Counted from the stretch's first letter, positions 30,822-38,312 are shown. The stretch is DNA of 38,318 nt from Rugosimonospora africana (GCF_016862975.1 NZ_BONZ01000054.1:1-38318); one strand, 5' to 3'. Numbers and translations: made by a program. The notes: generated by a model not told the origin, from the sequence alone.

Positions 30822-31673
30822 GTGAGCGGTCAGCAACCAGAGACGCCCGCGGAACCGGCCCCGGGGGGCATTGACACCGGTGTCATGCATCCGGCGCGGC
30901 GCTACGACTACTTCCTCGGTGGCACGACCAACTTCGCGGCGGATCGGCAGTCCGGGGACCGGATGATCTCGACCTTCCCCGGGATCCGGGTCGGCGCGCT
31001 GGAAAACCGGCGCTTCCTGCGCCGCGCGGTCGCCCACCTGGTCGCGGAGGCCGGCATCCGCCAGTTCCTCGACATCGGCAGCGGCATTCCCACCAGCCCC
31101 AACACCCACGAGGTCGCGCAGGCCGGCGCCGGCGACGTGAGCGTGGTCTACGTCGACAACGACCCGATCGTGCTCGCCCACGCCGGCGAGCTGACCGCAG
31201 GCGAGCCGAGCGCAGGCGAGCCGAGCGGCGGCGGCACCACGTTCATCCAGGCGGACCTCCGCGAGCCCGGACGGATCCTGGACCACCCCGACCTGCGCGC
31301 CACCCTGGACCTGTCCCGGCCGGTCGCGCTCATGCTCGTCGCCGTTCTGCACTTCTTCCCGGACACCGGGCACGCGCACCGGCTCGTCGGGTCGCTGGTG
31401 CGCGCCCTCGCCCCGGGCAGCTACCTGGTGATGTCGCACGGCACCTTCGACTTCCTGCCTCCGCAGGCCGTCGCCCAGCTCGGTCACGTCGCCACCGGCG
31501 AGTCGGTTCACCCCCGGTCGAAGGCGGAGTTCGCGGGATTCTTCGACGGACTCGAACTGATCGACCCGGGCATCGTGCCGACCCCGCAGTGGCGGGCCGA
31601 GAACGAGCCGGTCCCCCGGCCCACCGCCCTCGAAGCGGGTTGCTACGCCGCCGTCGCCCGGATCCCGGGCTGA
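30822..31673 (+). CDS. DUF574 SAM-dependent methyltransferase, copy 2
   Basis: 283 residues, aligned along its whole length to the preceding gene (HPARRYDYFLGG, FLDIGSGIPTSPNTHEVAQ, VYVDNDPIVLAHAGEL, LMLVAVLHFFPD). GTG at 30822 with GAGGGGG six bases upstream. Relative to copy 1 it has a Gly/Glu/Pro/Ser run (TAGEPSAGEPSGG) from three 15-bp repeats (31186-31230). The pair is a tandem duplication that has diverged considerably, so the two may modify different targets. Confidence 0.93.
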   Translation: MSGQQPETPAEPAPGGIDTGVMHPARRYDYFLGGTTNFAADRQSGDRMISTFPGIRVGALENRRFLRRAVAHLVAEAGIRQFLDIGSGIPTSPNTHEVAQAGAGDVSVVYVDNDPIVLAHAGELTAGEPSAGEPSGGGTTFIQADLREPGRILDHPDLRATLDLSRPVALMLVAVLHFFPDTGHAHRLVGSLVRALAPGSYLVMSHGTFDFLPPQAVAQLGHVATGESVHPRSKAEFAGFFDGLELIDPGIVPTPQWRAENEPVPRPTALEAGCYAAVARIPG

Positions 31674-31688
31674 CCGGGGCGCCCCCGG
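31674..31688. terminator. Short hairpin after methyltransferase 2
   Basis: CCGGGG, 3-base loop, CCCCGG immediately after the stop codon. Weak candidate terminator. Confidence 0.3.
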
Positions 31689-31724
31689 GCTCTCCTTGAT
31701 CCGCGGCTACTACGCTGGGGAATC

Positions 31725-32717
31725 GTGACCTACAGCGCGGCTGCCGACCGATACGACACGATGACCTACCGGCGTTCCGGGCGCAGCGGCGTCCGGCTAC
31801 CGGTTATCTCCCTGGGCCTCTGGCACAACTTCGGGCATGACCGACCGATCGGGGTGCAGCGCGACATCTGCCGTCGCGCGTTCGACCTCGGCGTCACCCA
31901 CTTCGACCTGGCCAACAACTACGGCCCGCCGTACGGCAGCGCCGAGGAGAACTTCGGGCGCGTGCTCGCCGCCGACCTCGCCCCGTACCGGGACGAACTG
32001 ATCATCTCGACCAAGGCCGGGTACGACATGTGGCCGGGCCCGTACGGTGAGTGGGGCTCGCGAAAGTACCTCACCGCCAGCCTGGACCAGTCCCTGCGCC
32101 GGCTCGGCGTGGACTACGTCGACATCTTCTACTCCCACCGATTCGACCCGGACACTCCGCTCGAGGAGACGATGGGCGCGCTGGACTCGGCGGTACGGGC
32201 GGGCAAGGCGCTGTACGTCGGCATCTCCAACTACTCCCCGGAACAGACCACCCAGGCGGCCAGGATCCTGCGCGAACTGGGCACCCCGCTGCTGATCAAC
32301 CAGCCGAGTTACTCGATGCTCAACCGGTGGGTCGAGGACGGTCTGCTCGACGTGCTGGAGGCCGAGGGGGTCGGCGGGATCGCGTACTCGCCGCTGGCGC
32401 AGGGCCTGCTCACCAACCGGTACCTGGACGGCATCCCGGCCGACTCGCGCGCCGCCACCAGCCGGTTCCTGTCCGAGCGCGACCTGACCCCGCAGCGCCT
32501 GGCCACCATCCGCTCGCTGAACGAGGTCGCCACCGGGCGCGGGCAGAGCCTCGCCCAGCTGGCCCTGGCCTGGGCGCTGCGCGATCCGCGGATGACCTCG
32601 GTGGTGATCGGAGCCAGCAGCGTACGGCAGCTGGAGGACAGCCTCGCGGCGACGGCGAACCTCACCTTCACCGACTCCGAACTCGCGCAGCTCGACGCGA
32701 TCGTGGAGGCGGCGTGA
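31725..32717 (+). CDS. Aldo/keto reductase (YghZ/L-glyceraldehyde-3-phosphate reductase-like)
   Basis: 330 residues; catalytic Asp61 and Tyr66 (FDLANNYGPPYG), Lys97 (STKAG), His138 (FYSHR). The NNYGPPYGSAEENFG and GPYGEWGSRKYL segments are characteristic of the YghZ/Kv-beta-like subgroup, which reduces aldehydes including L-glyceraldehyde 3-phosphate and methylglyoxal. GTG start. First gene of a three-gene operon joined by GTGA overlaps to a quinone-oxidoreductase-like gene and a uridine-kinase-like gene. Confidence 0.93.
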   Translation: MTYSAAADRYDTMTYRRSGRSGVRLPVISLGLWHNFGHDRPIGVQRDICRRAFDLGVTHFDLANNYGPPYGSAEENFGRVLAADLAPYRDELIISTKAGYDMWPGPYGEWGSRKYLTASLDQSLRRLGVDYVDIFYSHRFDPDTPLEETMGALDSAVRAGKALYVGISNYSPEQTTQAARILRELGTPLLINQPSYSMLNRWVEDGLLDVLEAEGVGGIAYSPLAQGLLTNRYLDGIPADSRAATSRFLSERDLTPQRLATIRSLNEVATGRGQSLAQLALAWALRDPRMTSVVIGASSVRQLEDSLAATANLTFTDSELAQLDAIVEAA

Positions 32718-33646
32718 AGGCCGTAGCGCTCGACGAGTACGGCGGCCCGGACGTGCTGTCCCTCCGGGAGCTGCCGGACCCGGTCCTGTCCCCGGACGGT
32801 GTGCTCATCGACGTGCGCGCCGCCGGCGTGAACCCGGTCGACTACAAGATCCGCGAGGGCTACCTGCGCGGGCTGTTCCCGCACCACACCCCGCTGATCC
32901 CGGGCTGGGACGTGGCAGGGGTGGTCGCCGCGGTCGGGCCGGCGGTGACCGCGTTCGCCCCGGGCGACGAGGTCTACGCGTACGCGCGCAAGGACAGCGT
33001 GCAGTGCGGCACGTACGCGGAGCGGGTCGTGGTGGCCGACCGGGCGGTCGCCCGCAAGCCGGCGTCGCTCAGCTTCGCCCAGGCCGGCGCGGTGCCGCTG
33101 GCCGGGCTCACCGCGCTCCAGTCGCTGCGCGAGGTCGGCGTGCACTCCGGCGAGACCGTGCTGGTACACGCCGCGGCCGGCGGGGTCGGGCACTTCGCGG
33201 TACAGATCGCGCTCGCCATGGGCGCCGCGCGGGTCTTCGGTACGGCGTCGGAGGACAACCACGACTTCCTGCGTTCGCTGGGTGCCGAGCCGCTGGCGTA
33301 CGGCGCCGACCTGCCGGAGCGCCTGGCGCAACTGGTGGGCGGGGACGGCAAGGTCGACGCCGCAGTGGACTACATCGGCGGTGAGGCGCTGGCCCAGTCC
33401 CTCCTCGTGGTGCGCGACCCGGCCCGGCACGGCTCGATCGTGGACAGCCGGGGCGTACTCGACCAGGGCGGCCGGTACACGTTCGTGCGGCCGGACGGCG
33501 ACGGCCTGGCGTACCTGGGCACGCTGGTCGCCGAGGGCGCGCTGCGGATCGAGGTGGCCCAGGAGTTCCCGCTGGCCCAGGCGGCCGACGCGCAGCGGCT
33601 CGTCGCGGGCGGCCACGTGCGCGGGAAAGTCGTCCTGACGGTGTGA
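32714..33646 (+). CDS. MDR-family NADPH:quinone oxidoreductase-like
   Basis: 310 residues, medium-chain dehydrogenase/reductase without zinc ligands: GroES-like domain (1-120, VNPVDYKIREGYL, PGWDVAGVVAAVG) and Rossmann domain with VHAAAGGVGHFAVQIA (about 150-165). Such enzymes reduce quinones or enones with NADPH. GTG at 32714 overlaps the AKR stop. A shared role in carbonyl or electrophile detoxification with the AKR is inference from coupling. Confidence 0.92.
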   Translation: MKAVALDEYGGPDVLSLRELPDPVLSPDGVLIDVRAAGVNPVDYKIREGYLRGLFPHHTPLIPGWDVAGVVAAVGPAVTAFAPGDEVYAYARKDSVQCGTYAERVVVADRAVARKPASLSFAQAGAVPLAGLTALQSLREVGVHSGETVLVHAAAGGVGHFAVQIALAMGAARVFGTASEDNHDFLRSLGAEPLAYGADLPERLAQLVGGDGKVDAAVDYIGGEALAQSLLVVRDPARHGSIVDSRGVLDQGGRYTFVRPDGDGLAYLGTLVAEGALRIEVAQEFPLAQAADAQRLVAGGHVRGKVVLTV

Positions 33647-34269
33647 GGATCCGCCCGGTCACCCCGGCCCGGTTGGTCGACGAGCTGGCCGGGCGGATCA
33701 CGGCAACCCCGGCCGCCGGCTTCGTGCGGGTCGGGTTCGACGGCGCGGACTCCGCCGAGCCGGGCGCGCTGGCCGACGCGCTGGTCGATCCGCTGCGGGT
33801 ACTGGGGCGGCCAGCGGTCCGGGTGGACCTGGCCGACTTCCTGCGCCCCGCCTCGGTACGGCTGGAGCTGGGCCGGAACAACCCGGACTCGTTCTACGAG
33901 CGGTGGTACGACCTGGCCGCGCTCTCCCGGGAAGTGCTCGGGCCGCTGGCGCCGGGCGGGTCCGGGCGCATCGTGACCACGTTCTGGAACCCGGACACCG
34001 ACCGGTCCAGCCGACCGTCCTATGTGGATGTACCGACCGGCGGCGTGCTGTTGCTGTCCGGCCCCCTGCTCCAGGGCGCCGGACTCGACCTCGACCTGGT
34101 CGTGCACTGCGCGCAGTCGCCGGCCGCGCTGGCCCGCCGTACCCGCGAGGAGCTGCGCTGGACGCTGCCCGCGTTCGACCGGTACCGGGACGAGGTGGAT
34201 CCGGCCAGCCTCGCCGACGTGGTGGTCCGGGTGGATGACCCGGGCCACCCGGCGCTGGTGGAGGCGTAG
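33643..34269 (+). CDS. Uridine-kinase-like protein lacking a P-loop
   Basis: 208 residues with the fold pattern of actinobacterial uridine-kinase family proteins (VGFDGADSAEPGALADAL near the start, VDLADFLRPASVRLELGR, PDSFYERWYDL, a Tyr/Trp-rich lid, C-terminal RRTREELRWTLPAFDRY). The Walker A, normally GxxGxGKT, reads GADSAEPG here, with no Lys or Ser/Thr for phosphate binding. It is therefore unlikely to use ATP in the usual way. GTG overlaps the upstream stop (GTGA), so it is made with the reductases. Confidence 0.75.
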   Translation: MRIRPVTPARLVDELAGRITATPAAGFVRVGFDGADSAEPGALADALVDPLRVLGRPAVRVDLADFLRPASVRLELGRNNPDSFYERWYDLAALSREVLGPLAPGGSGRIVTTFWNPDTDRSSRPSYVDVPTGGVLLLSGPLLQGAGLDLDLVVHCAQSPAALARRTREELRWTLPAFDRYRDEVDPASLADVVVRVDDPGHPALVEA

Positions 34270-34331
34270 CGCCGGTAGAGGCACAGGGCTGGTGGCGGCA
34301 CAGGCTGGTCGAGACATGGCGCCGGTCGAAA
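34253..34331. repeat. Degenerate 15-18-bp tandem repeat over a stop codon
   Basis: Units at 34253, 34270, 34288, 34305 and 34320 share SGCYGGTNGAGGCACAGG. The first unit contains the last codons and TAG of the uridine-kinase-like gene. Function unknown. Confidence 0.6.
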
Positions 34332-34346
34332 CTACATCGAAACTCT

Positions 34347-34453
34347 TGCATGCCTCAGGGTCCCCGGCCAGACTGGTGGAATCCCACGGAAGCCGGGCCG
34401 AGCGTCACGGGAGCCAGCCCTCGCCCGCATCCGTCAGTCCCTTCGCAGGGCAT
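34347..34453 (+). ncRNA. Structured leader, candidate c-di-AMP (ydaO-type) riboswitch
   Basis: A closing stem can form between ATGCC (34350) and GGCAT (34449). Inside, CCCGGC (34363) pairs with GCCGGG (34392) and encloses GTGG-AATC-CCAC (34376-34387). The block CCCGCATCCGTCAG (34424-34437) closely resembles CCCGCACCCGACAG from the 3' half of known ydaO RNAs, and the GGTGGAATCC loop recalls GGGGUUAAUC. The 5' half matches poorly, so assignment is tentative. It lies upstream of an exported protein gene, a common place for ydaO RNAs in actinobacteria. Confidence 0.4.
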
Positions 34454-34544
34454 ACCGGGCTGTCCCCTGCCTCCATTCCCGTGCCCGCCCCGCTGGTCGC
34501 ACCCGCCGGCGGCCGCGGTCGCGCACGCACCGGAGGTTCCCTCG

Positions 34545-35300
34545 ATGAACCGCACTGCCACCGGACGGCTCGCGGCCTCGCTGGTCCGGCTCAAGGGCCG
34601 GCCGGCGATGCTCTTCCCGCTCGCCGCCGCCCTCCTCCTGCTCGTCACCATCGCCTGGCAGCTGGGCCAGACCAACAAGGCCACCGCCGACGTGACCGAG
34701 ACGACCTCGGTCAGCGCCGGCCCCGCCTCGTTCAGCCAGCAGGCCCCGACCGGAAACCCGTCGGACTACAGCAGCCAGCTCGAACGCTGCAGCCACGGCG
34801 TGAACTACCCGCTCACCGGCGCCAACCCGATCCTGTCCGAGCCGCTGACCACCGCGTTCACCAGCAACGTGCCGCTGTCGGTGAAGGTGGTGTTCAACGG
34901 CAACCAGTGGTACGGCACGTACCAGCTGGTCTTCACGAACCGGTCGAGCACCCCGCTCAACGTGGACTGCGCGGTGATGATCTTCCGCGCACCGTCCCAC
35001 GCCGACCAGCACTACTACTTCAACCAGGAGGCCACCGGGCACCCGCAGTCGGACTACCTGGAGGTTCCGCGGAGCGACGGCACCTCGTTCTACATCGTGC
35101 GCCTCGGCTTCCACGACGTGGCCGCGGCCCAGCAGACCGGGTACCCGAGCGAGACCTTCGCCTGGCAGATCGGCGTCGCCCCGTCCACGGCGATCACCGC
35201 CGAGCAGATCCGTGACTCGATCCGCTTCACCGCCGATCTGAACCTGTCCTCGAACACCAGCATCATCCAGCACTACGGCACCAACCGGCTGGCCAACTGA
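34545..35300 (+). CDS. Membrane-anchored extracytoplasmic protein of unknown function
   Basis: 251 residues from ATG 34545 (GGAGG eight bases upstream; the longer frame from 34350 would translate the RNA leader). One N-terminal membrane helix (about 22-41, AMLFPLAAALLLLVTIAW) and a ~205-residue outer domain with two Cys (CSHGVNY, NVDCAVM), probably disulfide-bonded and beta-rich (VKVVFNGNQWYGTYQLVFTNRSSTPLNVDC). I do not recognise the family. Candidate riboswitch upstream, hairpin terminator downstream. Followed by a lipoprotein and a CBM2 protein, suggesting a cell-surface cluster. Confidence 0.82.
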   Translation: MNRTATGRLAASLVRLKGRPAMLFPLAAALLLLVTIAWQLGQTNKATADVTETTSVSAGPASFSQQAPTGNPSDYSSQLERCSHGVNYPLTGANPILSEPLTTAFTSNVPLSVKVVFNGNQWYGTYQLVFTNRSSTPLNVDCAVMIFRAPSHADQHYYFNQEATGHPQSDYLEVPRSDGTSFYIVRLGFHDVAAAQQTGYPSETFAWQIGVAPSTAITAEQIRDSIRFTADLNLSSNTSIIQHYGTNRLAN

Positions 35301-35311
35301 CCCGGCGGGAA

Positions 35312-35335
35312 CCCGGCCGGCGCAAACCGGCCGGG
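35312..35335 (+). terminator. Hairpin terminator after unknown membrane protein
   Basis: CCCGGCCGG, loop CGCAAA, CCGGCCGGG: a 9-bp perfect stem 11 bp after the stop codon. Confidence 0.65.
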
Positions 35336-35355
35336 CGACCGGTCTGGAGGAATTT

Positions 35356-35874
35356 GTGCGCGTCAGGAAGGTAGTCGTTCCGCTGCCAGTGCTCGTGCTG
35401 GCCGTGCTCGTGCTGGCCGTGTCAACGGCCGGGCTGGCCGGCTGCGGCGCGGCAGCGCCGACGGCATCGGGCTCGGGTAGCGCCGCGTCGGCCAACCGCG
35501 CCGCCGCGGTCGACAACCCCGAGGCGGCCACGGCCACGGCACAGACGGAATTCGGCCTGCTGGCCGGCGGGGACTTCGGCGGCGCCTGGGAACTGTGGAG
35601 CCAGGACGCGCAGCGGTCCATCACCCGTACCGACTTCGTCGCGCTCAACACGGCCTGCCCCAGCAAGGGTGTGGCGGCCCAGGTGGTCGCGACCCGCCCG
35701 GTAAACGACGGCGAGGTGGACATCGACTGGACGCGGGGCTCGCAGTCCGGCACCGCGAGCCTGCTCTACGCCGGAGGAACCTGGCGGTACCAACCCAGTG
35801 AGTCCACTTTGGACAATTATCGGCTCGGCGTGGACAAGCTGGTCGCCCAGCTGCGCGCCGCCCACGAGTGTTGA
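35356..35874 (+). CDS. Lipoprotein of unknown function
   Basis: 172 residues. A basic start and hydrophobic h-region end in the lipobox LAGC with Cys30, so it should be lipidated and outside the membrane. After an Ala/Ser/Thr stretch (31-60) comes a small alpha/beta domain of ~110 residues (ATAQTEFGLLAGGDFGGAWELW ... VDIDWTRGSQSGTASLLYAGGTWRY) resembling the NTF2-like/DUF4878 type in layout only. GTG start with GGAGG five bases upstream. Two exact 15-bp repeats (35389, 35404) lengthen the signal peptide core. Tightly followed (12 bp) by the CBM2 gene. Confidence 0.85.
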   Translation: MRVRKVVVPLPVLVLAVLVLAVSTAGLAGCGAAAPTASGSGSAASANRAAAVDNPEAATATAQTEFGLLAGGDFGGAWELWSQDAQRSITRTDFVALNTACPSKGVAAQVVATRPVNDGEVDIDWTRGSQSGTASLLYAGGTWRYQPSESTLDNYRLGVDKLVAQLRAAHEC

Positions 35875-35886
35875 GGACGGACCAAC

Positions 35887-37143
35887 ATGCGAATCTCTGC
35901 ACGCCGCCGCCTCCCAGCGGCGATCGCGGCTGTGGCCGTGGGAATCGGCGCGGCCACCGTTGCCGTGCTCGCTCCCGGCTCGGATGCCAGTGCGGCCAGC
36001 GGATGCCAGGTCGCGTACCGGGTGAACCAGTGGAGCGGTGGATTCGTCGCGTACGTCGACGTGACCGCCGGTACCAGCCCGGTGCACGGCTGGACGGTCA
36101 CCTGGACGTACTCGGCCGGCCAGCAGATCACATCGTCCTGGAGCGCACAGGTCAGCCAAAGCGGCTCGGCGGTGACCGCGACCAGCATGAGCTACAACGC
36201 CGACCTGGCCGCCGGGGCGACCACCGAGTTCGGGGTGCAGGGCACCTCGGGGGCGAGCAACCCGGTACCCACCGACCTGGCGGTGACCGGGTCGGGATGC
36301 GCCGGTACGGGTACTCCCTCGACCACCCCGTCCCCGTCGCGCAGCGCGTCGCCGAGCCCGACCCCGTCGCGCAGCGCCTCGGTGAGCCCGACTCCGTCGC
36401 GCAGTCCGTCACCGAGCCCGACGGTCACCCCACCGACCAGCCCACCGCCGGCCGGGTGCGGCTCCGCCACGGTGTGCGACGGCTTCGAGAACCAGGCCGC
36501 CGGTACGCCGTCCGGCGACTGGGCGATCAGCTACCCGAACTGTTCCGGCTCGAGTACCGCGACCATCGACACCACGACGGCCCACAGCGGCGGCAAGTCC
36601 CTGCGCGTCAACGGCGCCGCCGGCTACTGCAACCACATCTTCGTCGGGCCGACCCGCAGCCTGACCGGGATCGGACCGGTCTGGTACGCCCGCTTCTACG
36701 TGCGCCACACCACCGCGCTGCCGGCCGCCCACGTGGCGTTCGCGGCCATGCGGGACGCCGCGGACGGCGGCAACGATCTGCGGATGGGCGGGCAGAACGG
36801 TGCCCTGCAATGGAACCGGCAGTCCGACGACGCGACCCTGCCCGAGCAGAGCCCGACGGGCGTGTCGCTGTCCGTACCGTTGCCCACCAACCAGTGGACG
36901 TGCGTGGAATTCATGGTGAACGGCACCGCGGGCACCATGCAGACCTGGGTCAACGGCACCGACGTGGCCGGCCTGCACGAGGACGGTACGCCGACCCAGG
37001 ACGTCGACCGGCAGTGGCTGTCGCGTGCCAACTGGCGCCCCCAGCTCACCGACTTCCGGCTGGGCTGGGAGGCATACGGTGACGGCGCGGACACCCTGTG
37101 GTACGACGACGTCGCGCTGGGTGCGACCCGGATCGGCTGCTGA
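35887..37143 (+). CDS. Secreted CBM2 protein with Cip1-like jelly-roll domain
   Basis: 418 residues. Signal peptide 1-36; CBM2 cellulose/chitin-binding domain about 38-140 (GCQVAYRVNQWSGGFVAYVDVTAG ... GWTVTWTYSAGQQITSSWSA ... C); Ser/Pro/Thr linker 142-190 made of three 30-bp repeats; C-terminal ~220-residue domain (VCDGFENQAAG ... WYARFYVRH ... TCVEFMVNGTAGTMQTWVNG ... TDFRLGWEAYGDGADTLWYDDVALG) that resembles Cip1 of Trichoderma and its actinobacterial relatives, a lyase-like jelly roll on the surface of plant-wall degraders. Cip1 assignment is from memory of the family and moderately certain. Likely co-transcribed with the lipoprotein gene. Confidence 0.85.
   Translation: MRISARRRLPAAIAAVAVGIGAATVAVLAPGSDASAASGCQVAYRVNQWSGGFVAYVDVTAGTSPVHGWTVTWTYSAGQQITSSWSAQVSQSGSAVTATSMSYNADLAAGATTEFGVQGTSGASNPVPTDLAVTGSGCAGTGTPSTTPSPSRSASPSPTPSRSASVSPTPSRSPSPSPTVTPPTSPPPAGCGSATVCDGFENQAAGTPSGDWAISYPNCSGSSTATIDTTTAHSGGKSLRVNGAAGYCNHIFVGPTRSLTGIGPVWYARFYVRHTTALPAAHVAFAAMRDAADGGNDLRMGGQNGALQWNRQSDDATLPEQSPTGVSLSVPLPTNQWTCVEFMVNGTAGTMQTWVNGTDVAGLHEDGTPTQDVDRQWLSRANWRPQLTDFRLGWEAYGDGADTLWYDDVALGATRIGC
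36332..36421. repeat. Three 30-bp in-frame repeats (linker)
   Basis: Units at 36332, 36362 and 36392 share CCCCGTCGCGCAGCG...GAGCCCGA and encode PSRSASPSPT-type decapeptides between the CBM2 and Cip1-like domains. Confidence 0.9.
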
Positions 37144-37158
37144 ACCCCGCACCCGCAC

Positions 37159-37167
37159 TGGGATAAT
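37159..37167 (+). promoter_or_regulatory. Extended -10 of alanine-racemase-like gene
   Basis: TG-G-GATAAT, seven bases before the ATG at 37175. The ATG at 37166 overlaps the -10 itself, which is why I take 37175 as the start. Confidence 0.55.
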
Positions 37168-37174
37168 GGCGCTC

Positions 37175-38281
37175 ATGTCACGCACCGAAGCCGTCGTCGA
37201 CCTCTCCGCCATCGAGGCGAACGTGGCCAGGCTGGCGGCCGCCACCTTCGCCGAGCAGACCCGGGCTCGGGTGATGGCGGTGGTGAGCGGCGGCGGCTAC
37301 GGACACGGGTTGCTCCCGTCGGCCCGCGCAGCGCTGGCCGGCGGGGCAACCTGGCTCGGCGCCGCGACCGTCGACGAGGCCCTGGCGTTGCGCGACGCCG
37401 GGATCACCGCGCCGGTCTTCACCTGGCTGTGGACGCCGGACGACCTCGCCCGGGCAATCGGCTCCGACATCGACCTGGCTGTCTCCGGGCCGGACGAGCT
37501 GCGCGCGGTACGCGCGGCGGCGAACGAACTCGGCCTGATGGCCCGGATCCACCTGGAGGTCGACACCGGGCTGGGGCACAGCGGCAGCGGCGTCGCGGAC
37601 TGGCCCGACCTGCTCGACGCGGCGGCGAAGGCGCAGACCGAGGCCGAGCTGGTGGTGATCGGGGTGTGGAGCCAGCTCGCCCACGCCGACGAGCCGGAGC
37701 ATCCGGCCAACGACGCGCAGCTGAACGCCTTCCACGACGCGCTGCACCACGCGGCCCTGCACGGCATCGTGCCCGAGGTGCGGCACCTCGCCGACTCGGC
37801 CGGCGCGCTCGCCCTCCCCGGCACGCACTTCGACCTCGTCCGTGCCGGGACCGCCGTCTACGGCCTGTCCCCGGTCCCGCATCGCGGCGACCTCGGGCTG
37901 GTACCGGCGATGACGCTGCGGTCCCAGGTGGCGCGAGTCAAGCGGGTCGGTGCCGGCCCGGGCGCCTCCGGGCGCGCGGCCACCCTGGCCGTCGTGCCGC
38001 TCGGGTACGCCGACGGCATCCCGCGCGCCGCCGCTGGCGCGGCCTCGGTGGCGATCGACGGCGCGCGTTTCCCGATCCGCGGCCCGGTCGGCATCGACCA
38101 CTTCGTAGTCGACGTCACCGGCGCACCGGTGAGCGAGGGCGACATCGCGGTGCTGTTCGGGCCGGGGCGCGACGGCGAGCCGCTCGCGCAGGACTGGGCC
38201 GCGGCCACCGGCACGATCCACGCCGAAATCGTCACCGGAATCGGACCGCGCGTGCCGCGCAGCTACCGTACGGATAACTGA
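37175..38281 (+). CDS. Alanine racemase family protein lacking the PLP lysine
   Basis: 368 residues with the full fold-type III barrel and C-terminal beta domain of alanine racemases. The signature AVVKxxxYGHG reads AVVSGGGYGHG: Ser38 (codon AGC) stands where Lys forms the Schiff base with PLP. Arg136 of the Geobacillus enzyme (VDTGMGR) is His135 here. Other landmarks persist: HADE (169-172), RAGTAVYG with Arg223, the catalytic-Tyr motif LGYADG (Tyr278) and the IDHFVVDVT block. It cannot act as a normal racemase; a binding or regulatory role, or altered chemistry, is possible. Leaderless ATG; a strong terminator follows. Confidence 0.88.
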   Translation: MSRTEAVVDLSAIEANVARLAAATFAEQTRARVMAVVSGGGYGHGLLPSARAALAGGATWLGAATVDEALALRDAGITAPVFTWLWTPDDLARAIGSDIDLAVSGPDELRAVRAAANELGLMARIHLEVDTGLGHSGSGVADWPDLLDAAAKAQTEAELVVIGVWSQLAHADEPEHPANDAQLNAFHDALHHAALHGIVPEVRHLADSAGALALPGTHFDLVRAGTAVYGLSPVPHRGDLGLVPAMTLRSQVARVKRVGAGPGASGRAATLAVVPLGYADGIPRAAAGAASVAIDGARFPIRGPVGIDHFVVDVTGAPVSEGDIAVLFGPGRDGEPLAQDWAAATGTIHAEIVTGIGPRVPRSYRTDN

Positions 38282-38312
38282 GCCGGGCCCCCGTAGTCCG
38301 CGGGGCCCGGCT
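38281..38312 (+). terminator. Strong hairpin terminator
   Basis: AGCCGGGCCCC (38281-38291), 10-base loop, GGGGCCCGGCT (38302-38312), an 11-bp perfect stem starting at the last base of the stop codon and followed by TCGGCG. Confidence 0.8.

Noticed and set aside
34371-34420. Cobalamin riboswitch (GGTGGAATCC, GAGCCAG look-alikes)
   Set aside because: The B12-box match stops after AGCCAG and the expected core segments are missing; the ydaO-type reading fits the 3' block better.
34350-34544. N-terminal extension of the membrane-anchored protein
   Set aside because: Pro-rich, unstructured translation of the RNA leader; the ATG at 34545 has GGAGG and precedes the membrane anchor.
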